Positions 17,433 through 26,274 of a stretch of DNA of 64,000 nt are shown here, piece after piece (the first letter of the stretch is position 1; each line of letters begins with the position of its first letter). Source of the stretch: FEB-25 sp963726315 (lineage in GTDB: Bacteria > Chloroflexota > Anaerolineae > Anaerolineales > UBA4823); the NCBI GenBank assembly GCA_963726315.1, contig CAVSBZ010000001.1:558001-622000 (forward strand), written 5' to 3'. A program made the translations under genes and the position numbers. Below the pieces are notes generated by a model, which saw only the letters and a program-made list of their open reading frames with translations, was not told where the DNA came from and did no database searches.

Positions 17433-17525
17433 GTGGACCTCTTTTATCTTATCGCCGGCTTCATTTCGCTGGTTTTGTTTGTTTATCTCGTGTTGGCATT
17501 GCTCAAACCTGAATGGTTTGATTGA
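17433..17525 (+). CDS. kdpF: Potassium-transporting ATPase small subunit KdpF
   Basis: 30-residue membrane peptide, GTG start behind GGAGG with six-base spacing. One transmembrane helix (LIAGFISLVLFVYLVLALL) ending in KPEWFD, the standard KdpF pattern of a single span followed by KPE or RPE. KdpF stabilises the KdpFABC complex in the cytoplasmic membrane. It lies directly ahead of kdpA. Confidence 0.85.
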   Translation: MDLFYLIAGFISLVLFVYLVLALLKPEWFD

Positions 17526-17546
17526 CGATGAGATTGGATCTTCTCT

Positions 17547-19345
17547 ATGACCGTCAATAGCTACCTGCAAATCGGGATCTTTTTCGTGGTATTGATCCTG
17601 CTGGTCAAACCGCTTGGCTTGTACATGGCACGCGTCTACCAGGGCGAATCCACTTTCCTTGACCGGCCTATCCGCCTGCTTGAACGCCTGTGTTACCGAA
17701 TGATTGGGGTCAATCCCCAGGATGAGATGGATTGGAAGACGTATACCATTGCCCTGCTGGTCTTCAGCGCCATAAGCGTACTGGTGGTCTACCTTCTTCA
17801 ACGTTTACAGGGATTATTACCGCTTAACCCACAAAAGTTCGGGGCAACCTCACCCGACCTTTCCTTCAATACCGCCATCAGCTTTGCCACCAATACCAAC
17901 TGGCAGAATTATGGAGGCGAGACCACCCTGAGCTATTTGACCCAAATGGTAGGTTTGACCGTTCAGAACTTCGTCTCGGCAGCGGCAGGGATGTCCGTCC
18001 TGGTTGCTTTCATCCGCGCCCTGGCACGCAGGCAGACCACAAAATTGGGCAACTTCTGGGTAGACCTCACCCGCGGCACACTTTACGTCCTGCTGCCGCT
18101 ATCGATCCTCTTTTCCATTGTCCTGGTCAGCCAGGGAGTAGTGCAGACTATATCACCCTATAAACAGGTCACCCTCGTTCAGCCAACGAGCTATAAACAG
18201 CTTGTGCTGGGCGCTGACGGTAAGCCGGTGACAGATATTCAAGGGAACCCGGTGATGGAAACCATCCATTTAACGACGCAGATTCTGGCGGTAGGACCCG
18301 CTGCATCTCAAATTGCCATCAAGGAGTTGGGTACCAATGGTGGGGGCTTCTTTAATTCCAATTCTGCCCATCCTTTCGAAAACCCCACACCCCTCACCAA
18401 TTTTCTGGAGATGCTGGCAATCCTGCTCATCCCGGCTGCACTCACCTATACCTTTGGCAGGATGGTTGGTTCCACCCGCCAGGGATGGGCTATCCTCGCT
18501 GCCATGCTGTTGCTGCTTTGGGTGCCTTTGGGTCTGGCGTTGGCATCTGAACAAGCTGGAAACCCCGCCCTGGCTAACCTGGGTGTGGACCAGACTGCCA
18601 GCGCCATCAACCTGGGAGGGAATATGGAGGGCAAGGAGGTTCGGTTTGGCATTGCCAGCTCCGCCCTTTGGGCAACCACAACCACGGCGGCCTCCAATGG
18701 CTCGGTCAACAGCATGCACAACTCGTACACTCCCCTCGGCGGTTTAGCGCCAATATGGATGATGATGCTTGGTGAGGTTTCTTTTGGTGGGGTTGGCTCA
18801 GGATTGTATGGAATGCTTGTTTTTGTCATTGTGGCAGTCTTTGTCGCCGGCTTGATGGTGGGTCGTACGCCCGAGTACCTTGGCAAGAAGATCGAAGCAT
18901 ACGAGATGAAAATGGCCTCAATATTAATCTTGATCATGCCCATCACCGTGCTGGTGTTCACTGCCATTGCAGTGATGACGAGCGCAGGCAAGGCAGGCAT
19001 CTTTAACCCAGGTGCGCATGGCTTCAGTGAAGTGCTTTACCTATTCACCTCCCAGGGCAATAACAATGGCAGCGCATTCGCCGGTATCAGCGCTGATAAT
19101 CCGTTTTATAACCTGACTGGGGGAATTGCCATGATGGTAGGGCGATTTTTCCTCGCAGTTCCTACACTGGCTCTGGCTGGATCATTGGTTAAAAGAAGAA
19201 AACCCCCGAAAGCGCTGGTACTTTGCCAACACATACACCACTTTTTATCGTCTGGTTGATCTCCGTGGTGATCCTGGTTGGGGCATTAAACTTCCTGCCT
19301 TCGCTGGCACTGGGACCAGTCGTGGAACACTTGATGATGAGGTAA
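17547..19345 (+). CDS. kdpA: Potassium-transporting ATPase subunit KdpA (frameshifted near the C-terminus)
   Basis: Potassium-selective channel subunit of KdpFABC, with about ten membrane spans. Selectivity-filter segments are visible: SFATNTNWQNYGGE, ELGTNGGGFFNSNSAHPFEN, TSQGNNNGSAF. From ATG 17547 the frame is normal up to LAGSLVKRRK at about 19200, then reads an unrelated tail and stops at 19259. In the -1 frame after AAAACCCCC (19198-19206) the expected ending follows: TPESAGTLPTHTPLF, then VVILVGALNFLPSLALGPVVEHL, stop at 19345. One base is therefore missing, at an A/C homopolymer. Either a sequence error or a mutation that removes the last helix. No strong ribosome-binding site precedes the ATG. 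Confidence 0.88.
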
Positions 19346-19406
19346 AAATGATGCGGACTTTCTATCATTGCCTCTTGCCGCAGTCCATTCTGAACAGGTC
19401 TATTGT

Positions 19407-21500
19407 ATGAATGCTCAACCTCAGCTCAAGAAATCCCCATCTCTTAAGCGCCAGCTGTATCTGCGCGCAGTTACAGAAGCCTTTATTAAGCTCAATCCAC
19501 TTCACATGGTGCGCAACCCGGTCATGTTCGTTGTGGAAGTAGGCAGCCTGCTGACCAGCTTGCTGTTCATCCAGGCCCTGACAGGTCATGGGGAAGCCCC
19601 AACAGCATTCATTGGTGCGGTCGCACTATGGCTGTGGTTCACAGTTATATTCGCCAATTACTCCGAAGCTGTTGCTGAAGGGCGTGGTAAAGCCCAGGCA
19701 GAAGCCTTACGCAGAACACGCCGGGAAACCCAGGCTAAAAAACTGCGCCAGCCTCATCACGATGCCGGATACGAGGTCGTGCCTTCCGCTTCCCTGTGTA
19801 AAGATGACCTGTTCCTGGTGGAAGCTGGCGATATTATCCCGGTTGATGGAGAGATAATCGAAGGGATCGCTTCAGTGGACGAAAGCGCAGTGACAGGAGA
19901 AAGTGCACCGGTCATCCGCGAGTCAGGTGGTGATCGCAGTGCCGTTACCGGTGGCACGCGCCTGTTGTCTGACTGGTTGGTAGTGCGCATCACCGCCAAC
20001 CCAGGCGAAGGTTTCCTGGACCGCATGATCGGGCTGATCGAAGGAGCCAAACGCCAGAAAACCCCCAACGAGATCGCCCTAAATATCCTTTTGGCTGCCT
20101 TCACCATCATATTTTTGATCGTTTGTGTCACCTTACTACCGTACTCCCTTTACAGTGTGCAAACTGCCGGAGTTGGCACCCCGATCACCATCACCGTGCT
20201 GGTGGCTCTGCTGGTCTGCCTGATCCCGACTACGATAGGTGGGCTACTCTCAGCGATCGGCATTGCTGGAATGGACCGTATGATTCAGCGCAACGTGATT
20301 GCTTTATCCGGGCGAGCGGTGGAAGCCGCAGGTGATGTCGACGTGCTTCTGCTCGATAAGACGGGTACGATCACGCTGGGTAACCGCCAGGCTGTCGAAT
20401 TTATCCCGGTGAAAGGTATCACCCCAAAGAACCTGGCAGAAATTGCTCAACTTTCTTCCCTGGCTGATGAGACCCCGGAGGGTCGCAGCATTGTGGTCTT
20501 GGCAAAGGAGAAGTTCGGTCTGCGTGGGCGGACCGTCGGCGCCGGTCCTGAAGCCCCTTCAGGAGCCCGTTTCGTCCCCTTCACTGCTCAAACCCGCATG
20601 AGTGGAGTAGACATGGACGGTACGTCCATCCGCAAAGGTGCACCTGATGCCATGCGTGCCTATATAAAAGGGCAGGGCAAGCCGGTGCCGCCGGAGCTTG
20701 ACCACCTGGTGGAAGGGATTGCCCGAAATGGGGGGACACCGCTGATTGTGACTCGTAACGGAGAAGCCTGGGGTGTAGTTCATCTGAAGGACATCGTCAA
20801 AGGCGGCATAAAGGAACGCTTCACCCAGCTCCGCAAGATGGGTATCAAAACTGTGATGATCACCGGCGATAACCCGCTCACAGCTGCGGCTATCGCTGCA
20901 GAGGCCGGGGTGGATGACTTCCTGGCCCAGGCAACCCCTGAAACCAAGTTGAAGCTGATCCGTGAATACCAGGCTGGGGGTCGGCTGGTAGCCATGACCG
21001 GCGACGGCACCAACGATGCCCCTGCCCTGGCGCAGGCGGACGTCGCGGTGGCGATGAACACCGGCACCCAGCCGGCGCGTGAAGCAGCCAATATGGTTGA
21101 CTTGGACAGTAACCCTACCAAGCTGATCGAGATCGTGGAAATCGGCAAGCAGCTGCTGATGACCCGCGGCTCTTTGACTACCTTCAGCATCTCCAATGAT
21201 GTATCGAAATATTTTGCCATCATCCCGGCTGCCTTTGCCAGCACCTATCCTCAGCTTGAAGCGCTAAACATCATGCACCTGGCTACACCGCAGAGCGCCA
21301 TCCTCTCCGCAGTAATCTTCAACGCTTTGATCATCGTCGCTTTGATCCCCCTGGCTCTCAAGGGTGTCCCTTATCGAGCCAAAGGAGCAGCGCAACTTTT
21401 GCGTGACAATTTGCTTATCTATGGCATGGGAGGACTGGTCGCGCCATTTATAGGAATTAAACTCATCGACATGCTGTTGGTCTTTTTGCATCTGGTGTAG
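19407..21500 (+). CDS. kdpB: Potassium-transporting ATPase ATP-binding subunit KdpB
   Basis: P-type ATPase subunit that powers KdpFABC. 697 residues from ATG 19407. The actuator motif VDESAVTGESAPVI, the phosphorylation site LLLDKTGTITLGN, the hinge MTGDGTNDAPALAQADVAVA and the KdpB membrane segments (MVRNPVMFVVEVGSLLTSLL; LVALLVCLIPTTIGGLLSAI) are all intact. A TTG at 19368 is in frame upstream but has nothing in its favour; the ATG has only a weak ACAGG ahead. Position between kdpA and kdpC fits a standard kdp operon, except that another gene lies before kdpC. Confidence 0.95.
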   Translation: MNAQPQLKKSPSLKRQLYLRAVTEAFIKLNPLHMVRNPVMFVVEVGSLLTSLLFIQALTGHGEAPTAFIGAVALWLWFTVIFANYSEAVAEGRGKAQAEALRRTRRETQAKKLRQPHHDAGYEVVPSASLCKDDLFLVEAGDIIPVDGEIIEGIASVDESAVTGESAPVIRESGGDRSAVTGGTRLLSDWLVVRITANPGEGFLDRMIGLIEGAKRQKTPNEIALNILLAAFTIIFLIVCVTLLPYSLYSVQTAGVGTPITITVLVALLVCLIPTTIGGLLSAIGIAGMDRMIQRNVIALSGRAVEAAGDVDVLLLDKTGTITLGNRQAVEFIPVKGITPKNLAEIAQLSSLADETPEGRSIVVLAKEKFGLRGRTVGAGPEAPSGARFVPFTAQTRMSGVDMDGTSIRKGAPDAMRAYIKGQGKPVPPELDHLVEGIARNGGTPLIVTRNGEAWGVVHLKDIVKGGIKERFTQLRKMGIKTVMITGDNPLTAAAIAAEAGVDDFLAQATPETKLKLIREYQAGGRLVAMTGDGTNDAPALAQADVAVAMNTGTQPAREAANMVDLDSNPTKLIEIVEIGKQLLMTRGSLTTFSISNDVSKYFAIIPAAFASTYPQLEALNIMHLATPQSAILSAVIFNALIIVALIPLALKGVPYRAKGAAQLLRDNLLIYGMGGLVAPFIGIKLIDMLLVFLHLV

Positions 21501-21551
21501 CTGACAGTCGGATACAAGGAGAATTAAAACCAGTAGCAAGAGAGGTAAATT

Positions 21552-22316
21552 ATGAAAACGAACCGCTTATCTTTTTCATCCACAATCTTCTTCAACAGTC
21601 TCTTCGCCTTTTTAAGCGTTGTGATCCTGACGATACCGTTGCTATTAATCGGGAGAGATACCTTGGGTGAAGCAGTCATTGCATTGTTATACTTGGTGCC
21701 GGTCGGATGGAGTGCTGCTCGCTGGGGGCAGGGTGCAGGTGTATGTGCTGCAGTGACTGCAGCTTTAGCGTTTGATTACTTTTTCATTCCACCTTTCTAC
21801 ACTTTTGCGGTGGGCAGGCTTGAAGGCTGGTTGGTGCTGGCGATCTTCCTGGTAGTATCAATCGTAGTCATCGGTTGGATCCAATCCAGCTTATCCAAAG
21901 CCCAGACCAGTGAGCGGGAAGCCGTTTATATGTACGAGATGAGTTCATCCCTGGCGGGGTTGCGCACCCAGGAGGCAGTCGTCCATGCTCTGGCAACGAA
22001 TTTACAAATGATGTTCCAGGCGGAGCTGGTGGAGGTTTGCGTTCAACCCTCCAATAAACCGGACCCAATCGGTGTGAAAGTTCCGTCCACCGTGGATGCG
22101 ACTGGGGTTCCTGACCGCATTATGCCCATCTTAGCCTCGCCGGGGTTGATCGGTGAGATCCGTATCTGGCAAGGACATGGTTGGCTGCCCGCTGAAGGCA
22201 GCCGCCTCTTGAGCAATCTTGCTTCTCAAGCTTCACAAGCACTCGAACGGGCACGGTTGGCTGAAGCAGAGACATTAGTTAATACAATGCGAGCAGAAAC
22301 AATAAACAAAGGCTGA
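21552..22316 (+). CDS. DUF4118-GAF membrane protein (KdpD-like sensor fragment without kinase)
   Basis: 254 residues. The N-terminal half is four closely packed membrane helices of the DUF4118 type found in the middle of KdpD (FDYFFIPPFYTFAVG parallels FDYFFVPPQLTLAV in KdpD of this operon). The C-terminal half is a GAF-like domain (TQEAVVHALATNLQMMF, then LLSNLASQASQALERARLAEAE). It has neither the KdpD N-terminal ATP-binding domain nor a histidine kinase. ATG 21552 follows GAGAGG. It sits between kdpB and kdpC, 2 bases before the latter, so it is made with the pump. Possible roles are a decoy or regulatory partner for KdpD, or a pump-associated sensor; none is shown. Confidence 0.8.
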   Translation: MKTNRLSFSSTIFFNSLFAFLSVVILTIPLLLIGRDTLGEAVIALLYLVPVGWSAARWGQGAGVCAAVTAALAFDYFFIPPFYTFAVGRLEGWLVLAIFLVVSIVVIGWIQSSLSKAQTSEREAVYMYEMSSSLAGLRTQEAVVHALATNLQMMFQAELVEVCVQPSNKPDPIGVKVPSTVDATGVPDRIMPILASPGLIGEIRIWQGHGWLPAEGSRLLSNLASQASQALERARLAEAETLVNTMRAETINKG

Positions 22317-22317
22317 T

Positions 22318-22890
22318 ATGAAATCACAATTAAGACCGGCAATCGTGTCACTTGCCATATTCACATTATTGACCGGGGTTCTATATCCCCTGCTGGTCAC
22401 TGGAATCGCTCAGATTATCTTTTCGCGCCAGTCAAATGGAAGCCTGATCGAGCACAATGGCCAGGTGGTAGGTTCGGATTTAATTGGCCAATCCTTTGAT
22501 GACCCTCGCTATTTCTGGGGTCGTCTCTCGGCAACTTCACCCTATCCGTATAATGCTTCAGCCTCCTCCGGCTCCAACCTGGGTCCTACCAACCCTTCTT
22601 TGATCGATGAGGTGAAAGCTAGTATCGCTGCCTTGAAAGCTGCTGATCCATCCAACACTTCACCCATTCCTGTGGATTTGGTCACCTCTTCCGGGAGCGG
22701 GCTTGATCCCGATATCTCCATCGCAGCTGCGTTTTACCAGGTGCCGCGTGTTGCCAGGGTGCGTGGGCTCAGCGAAGAAGTTGTACGATCCTTAGTGAAC
22801 CAATATACAGTAGGACGGCAGCTCGGTGTGTTGGGTGAACAGCGGGTTAATGTTCTCAAGCTTAACCTGGCGTTAGATGGGATAAAATAG
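22318..22890 (+). CDS. kdpC: Potassium-transporting ATPase subunit KdpC
   Basis: 190 residues with one N-terminal membrane helix (IVSLAIFTLLTGVLYPLLVT) and the periplasmic KdpC domain: GSDLIGQSFDDPRYFWGRLS, ASSGSNLGPTNPSL, SGSGLDPDISIAAAFYQVPR and a C-terminal LGVLGEQRVNVLKLNLAL. KdpC stabilises the complex between KdpA and KdpB and raises ATP affinity. Full length and intact. Two bases separate it from the DUF4118-GAF gene; kdpD follows after 17 bases. Confidence 0.95.
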   Translation: MKSQLRPAIVSLAIFTLLTGVLYPLLVTGIAQIIFSRQSNGSLIEHNGQVVGSDLIGQSFDDPRYFWGRLSATSPYPYNASASSGSNLGPTNPSLIDEVKASIAALKAADPSNTSPIPVDLVTSSGSGLDPDISIAAAFYQVPRVARVRGLSEEVVRSLVNQYTVGRQLGVLGEQRVNVLKLNLALDGIK

Positions 22891-22907
22891 GAAGGGGAGT
22901 TATTTCA

Positions 22908-25589
22908 ATGAGTTCCACGCCTCCTGTTAACCGACCAGATCCAGATAATTTGCTCGCCCGTATCCAGGCTGAAGATAAGCATCGGGCGCGTGGGCATTTA
23001 AAGATCTTCTTCGGTTATGCTGCCGGCGTTGGCAAGACCTATGCCATGCTCGAAGCTGCCCATCAGCGTAAAGCTGAGGGGATAGACGTTGTAGTGGGCT
23101 ATGTTGAAACTCACCAGCGCGTGGAAACAGAAAATATGTTGCAGGGTCTGGAGCTGATTCCACCTAAATCTATCACCTACCGGAATATCAACCTGACCGA
23201 ATTGGATATTGATCAGGTTCTGGTGCGCAAACCGCAGCTGGTGCTGGTGGATGAGTTGGCTCACACCAATGCCCCTGGCTCGCGGCATGCCAAGCGCTAT
23301 CAGGATGTTGAAGAGCTCTTATCAGCCGGAATTAACATCTACACAACCTTGAACATCCAGCATTTGGAGAGCCTGAATGACGTGGTGGCGCAGATTACAG
23401 GCACCAAGGTGCATGAGACCATCCCTGATAGCGTGATCGACGAAGTCACCGATATCGAGTTGATCGATCTTCCCACCGATGAATTGCTCAACCGGCTTAA
23501 AGAAGGCAAAGTATACATTCCGGAACAGGCCGAACGCGCCATTGAAAAATTCTTCCGCCAGGGCAACCTCACCGCCCTGCGCGAGTTGACCATGCGCCGG
23601 GCAGCCGAACGCGTGGACGACCAGATGCTGAGCTACATGGAAACACGTGCCATCTCTGGTCCTTGGCAGGCAGGAGAACGATTACTGGTATGTGTCAGTC
23701 CTGGGTCGGTCAGCGAGCGTTTGATCCGTACCGCCCGCAGGCTGGCGGATGAGCTGAAGGCGGAATGGTCTGCCATTTACGTCGAAACCCCTCAACAGGC
23801 TGGCATCTCATCAGAACAGCGCGATCGTGTCGATCGTATGCTCAGGCTGGCTGAAGATTTAGGTGCAAAATCTGTCTCCCTGCCCGGTCAATCGGTAGTG
23901 GAGGCAGTGACGAATTATGCCCGTAGCCATAACGTTACCAAAATAATCATCGGAAAATCTCGCCGCTCACGCTGGGAAAAATTGCTGAGAAGCTCGGTGG
24001 CTGATGAGCTCATCCGACAGAGTGGACCGATTGATGTCTATTTTGTAAACAGCGAGCCCAACCCCTCGACCACACCCCATGAACGTTTATGGCAGCCCCA
24101 TCGACCGTGGCGCAGGTATTTATGGGCAACTGCCCTGGTGGCTCTAGCCACTCTAATTGGTGCCCTGGTAGCGCCGTACATTTCACCCACCAACTTGGTG
24201 GTTATTTATCTATTATCCACAGTGCTTGCGGCTATTTTCCTCGGTCGGGGACCAGCCGTCCTGGCTTCAATTTTAAGTGTGGCAGCATTCGATTATTTCT
24301 TCGTCCCTCCACAACTAACCCTGGCAGTTACGGATACCGAGTACATCTTAACTTTCTTTGGTTTACTGGCGGTTAGCCTGGTGATCAGCTATCTGACTGC
24401 CCAGGTACGTGAGCAGGCCGATGCAGCCCAAAGGCGCGAAGCCCAAACGGCAGCGTTATATGAGCTGGGGCATGACCTGACCGCAACCGTTGGGTTGGAG
24501 GCAGTGGCAAAAACGATCATCTCTCATATCAGCCAAACTTTCAGCCGCGAAGTAGCCATTTTTCTACCCATTGGTGACCAATTGAAGCTGTATTCTGCCA
24601 GTCCAGGCCTGGATGTCGCTGAAAATGAAATGGCGGTAGCTACCTGGACCTTTGAGCATGGTCAATTGGCTGGACGCGGTACAGATACATTACCAGACGC
24701 CTCGATGCACTACCAACCACTCAAGACCACCCACGGGGTGATCGGAGTGCTGGGGGTAAAGCCTGCCAGCCCTAACTCTTATATGAGCCCGGATCAACGG
24801 CGGACCCTGGACGCTTTCGTCAACCAGGTAGCCCTGGCAATTGAAGGTGCACGGCTGACCGAGCAGGCCCGCCAGGCAGAGCTTTTGGAAGCCACAGAAA
24901 AACTGCAGGCCGCGTTGCTCAATTCCATCTCGCATGATCTTCGCACCCCCCTGGTTTCGATCACCGGCGCTTTGAGCAGCCTGGACGAAGACAGCCCTGC
25001 CCTGGATGAAGAAGTCAGGCGCAGCCTGATCGAAACCGCCCGCGAAGAAGCGGAACGTCTGAACCGGCTGGTGGGTAACCTGTTGGATATCACCCGCCTG
25101 GAAGCCGGCGCGATGCGCCTGCACCGTGAGGCATGTGACGTCCAGGAATTAATCGGGTCATCCCTGGAGCAAATTGGAACCCCTCTCAAGAACCGCCAGG
25201 TGAATGTGGAGATCGCACCCAAATTACCCCTCGTATCCCTGGATTTCGTATTGTTCAGCCGTGTGCTCGTTAATGTGATCGATAATGCCCTCAAGTACTC
25301 CTCTGCGGATCAACCGGTTGAAATCAAGGCCCGCACCAGCCACCAGTACCTGGAAATCAGTGTGGCTGACCGCGGAGAGGGCATCCCGGTAGACGATCTT
25401 GAGCGAATATTCGATAAATTCTACCGGGTTCAAAGACCCGACAATGTGAGCGGTACCGGTTTAGGTCTATCGATCAGCAAGGGAATCGTCGAAGCCCACG
25501 GCGGATGCATCCAGGCGGAAAATCGCCGTGGGGGTGGTGTCAGCATAAAAATACAACTGCCATTAGAAGGGATTAGGATCAATGAATGA
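22908..25589 (+). CDS. kdpD: Sensor histidine kinase KdpD
   Basis: Membrane sensor kinase that controls kdp expression in response to low potassium. 893 residues: N-terminal KdpD domain with P-loop (FFGYAAGVGKTYAML) and LVLVDELAHTNAPGSRH; a universal-stress-like domain (about 245-370); four DUF4118 membrane helices (about 400-500, with FDYFFVPPQ); a GAF region; HisKA with the phospho-acceptor His in LLNSISHDLRTPLVSITG; and HATPase with NVIDNALKYS, DRGEGIP and GTGLGLSISKGIVEAHGG. ATG 22908, ribosome-binding site AGGGGAG. It overlaps kdpE by 8 bases. Confidence 0.95.
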   Translation: MSSTPPVNRPDPDNLLARIQAEDKHRARGHLKIFFGYAAGVGKTYAMLEAAHQRKAEGIDVVVGYVETHQRVETENMLQGLELIPPKSITYRNINLTELDIDQVLVRKPQLVLVDELAHTNAPGSRHAKRYQDVEELLSAGINIYTTLNIQHLESLNDVVAQITGTKVHETIPDSVIDEVTDIELIDLPTDELLNRLKEGKVYIPEQAERAIEKFFRQGNLTALRELTMRRAAERVDDQMLSYMETRAISGPWQAGERLLVCVSPGSVSERLIRTARRLADELKAEWSAIYVETPQQAGISSEQRDRVDRMLRLAEDLGAKSVSLPGQSVVEAVTNYARSHNVTKIIIGKSRRSRWEKLLRSSVADELIRQSGPIDVYFVNSEPNPSTTPHERLWQPHRPWRRYLWATALVALATLIGALVAPYISPTNLVVIYLLSTVLAAIFLGRGPAVLASILSVAAFDYFFVPPQLTLAVTDTEYILTFFGLLAVSLVISYLTAQVREQADAAQRREAQTAALYELGHDLTATVGLEAVAKTIISHISQTFSREVAIFLPIGDQLKLYSASPGLDVAENEMAVATWTFEHGQLAGRGTDTLPDASMHYQPLKTTHGVIGVLGVKPASPNSYMSPDQRRTLDAFVNQVALAIEGARLTEQARQAELLEATEKLQAALLNSISHDLRTPLVSITGALSSLDEDSPALDEEVRRSLIETAREEAERLNRLVGNLLDITRLEAGAMRLHREACDVQELIGSSLEQIGTPLKNRQVNVEIAPKLPLVSLDFVLFSRVLVNVIDNALKYSSADQPVEIKARTSHQYLEISVADRGEGIPVDDLERIFDKFYRVQRPDNVSGTGLGLSISKGIVEAHGGCIQAENRRGGGVSIKIQLPLEGIRINE

Positions 25590-26274
25590 CATTGGCTTAC
25601 GGGTATTGGTGGTAGATGATGAACGCGCCATCAGGCGATACCTGCATGCCGCGCTCAATGCTCAGGGGTACACCGTGTACGAAGCCAGCGGTGGAAAAGA
25701 AGCCCTGAACATGGTGGTAGCCAACCGGCCAGACTTGATCATCCTCGACCTGGGATTGCCTGACCTGGATGGTGTCGAAGTGACCCGCCAGCTGCGCGAG
25801 TGGACGCATATCCCGATCATCATCCTATCAGTCAGGGAACAGGAAAGCGATAAGATCGATGCCTTGGATGCTGGGGCAGATGATTACCTGACTAAACCTT
25901 TTAGCAGTGGTGAGCTGATGGCGCGTATGCGGGCAGCATTAAGGCACTCCATGGAAACCGCCTCTGAGCCAGTATTTAAAATGGATAACCTTAATGTGGA
26001 CCTCACTCGCCGCCAGGTGAAAATGGCCGATGAGGAAATTTCATTGACCCCCACGGAATATGACCTATTGCGCATCCTGGTGCAAAATGCAGGCAGGGTG
26101 CTAACCCACCGGCAGCTACTGCGCCAGGTTTGGGGAGTCGCCTATGAAAGCGAAGCACACTTATTGCGCGTGAACATGAGCAACCTGCGCCGTAAAATCG
26201 AGCCCGACCCTACCCGCCCGCACTACATCATCACCGAACCGGGGGTGGGTTATCGCTTGAAGGCTGAAGCATAA
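25582..26274 (+). CDS. kdpE: Response regulator KdpE
   Basis: OmpR-type response regulator, 230 residues: receiver domain with acidic pair (VVDDE), phospho-Asp in LIILDLGLPDLDGVEV, switch residues and Lys in DYLTKPF; C-terminal winged helix with LTPTEYDLLRILVQNAGRVL and SNLRRKIEPDPTRPHYI. Partner of KdpD, which it overlaps by 8 bases. Its last 44 bases overlap the end of the convergent acyl-CoA synthetase gene, so there is no room for a terminator between them. Confidence 0.95.
   Translation: MNDIGLRVLVVDDERAIRRYLHAALNAQGYTVYEASGGKEALNMVVANRPDLIILDLGLPDLDGVEVTRQLREWTHIPIIILSVREQESDKIDALDAGADDYLTKPFSSGELMARMRAALRHSMETASEPVFKMDNLNVDLTRRQVKMADEEISLTPTEYDLLRILVQNAGRVLTHRQLLRQVWGVAYESEAHLLRVNMSNLRRKIEPDPTRPHYIITEPGVGYRLKAEA

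Noticed and set aside
19196..19210. Programmed -1 frameshift in kdpA
   Set aside because: The sequence AGA AGA AAA CCC CCG does not fit the X-XXY-YYZ slippery rule and KdpA is not known to need one; a missing base is simpler.
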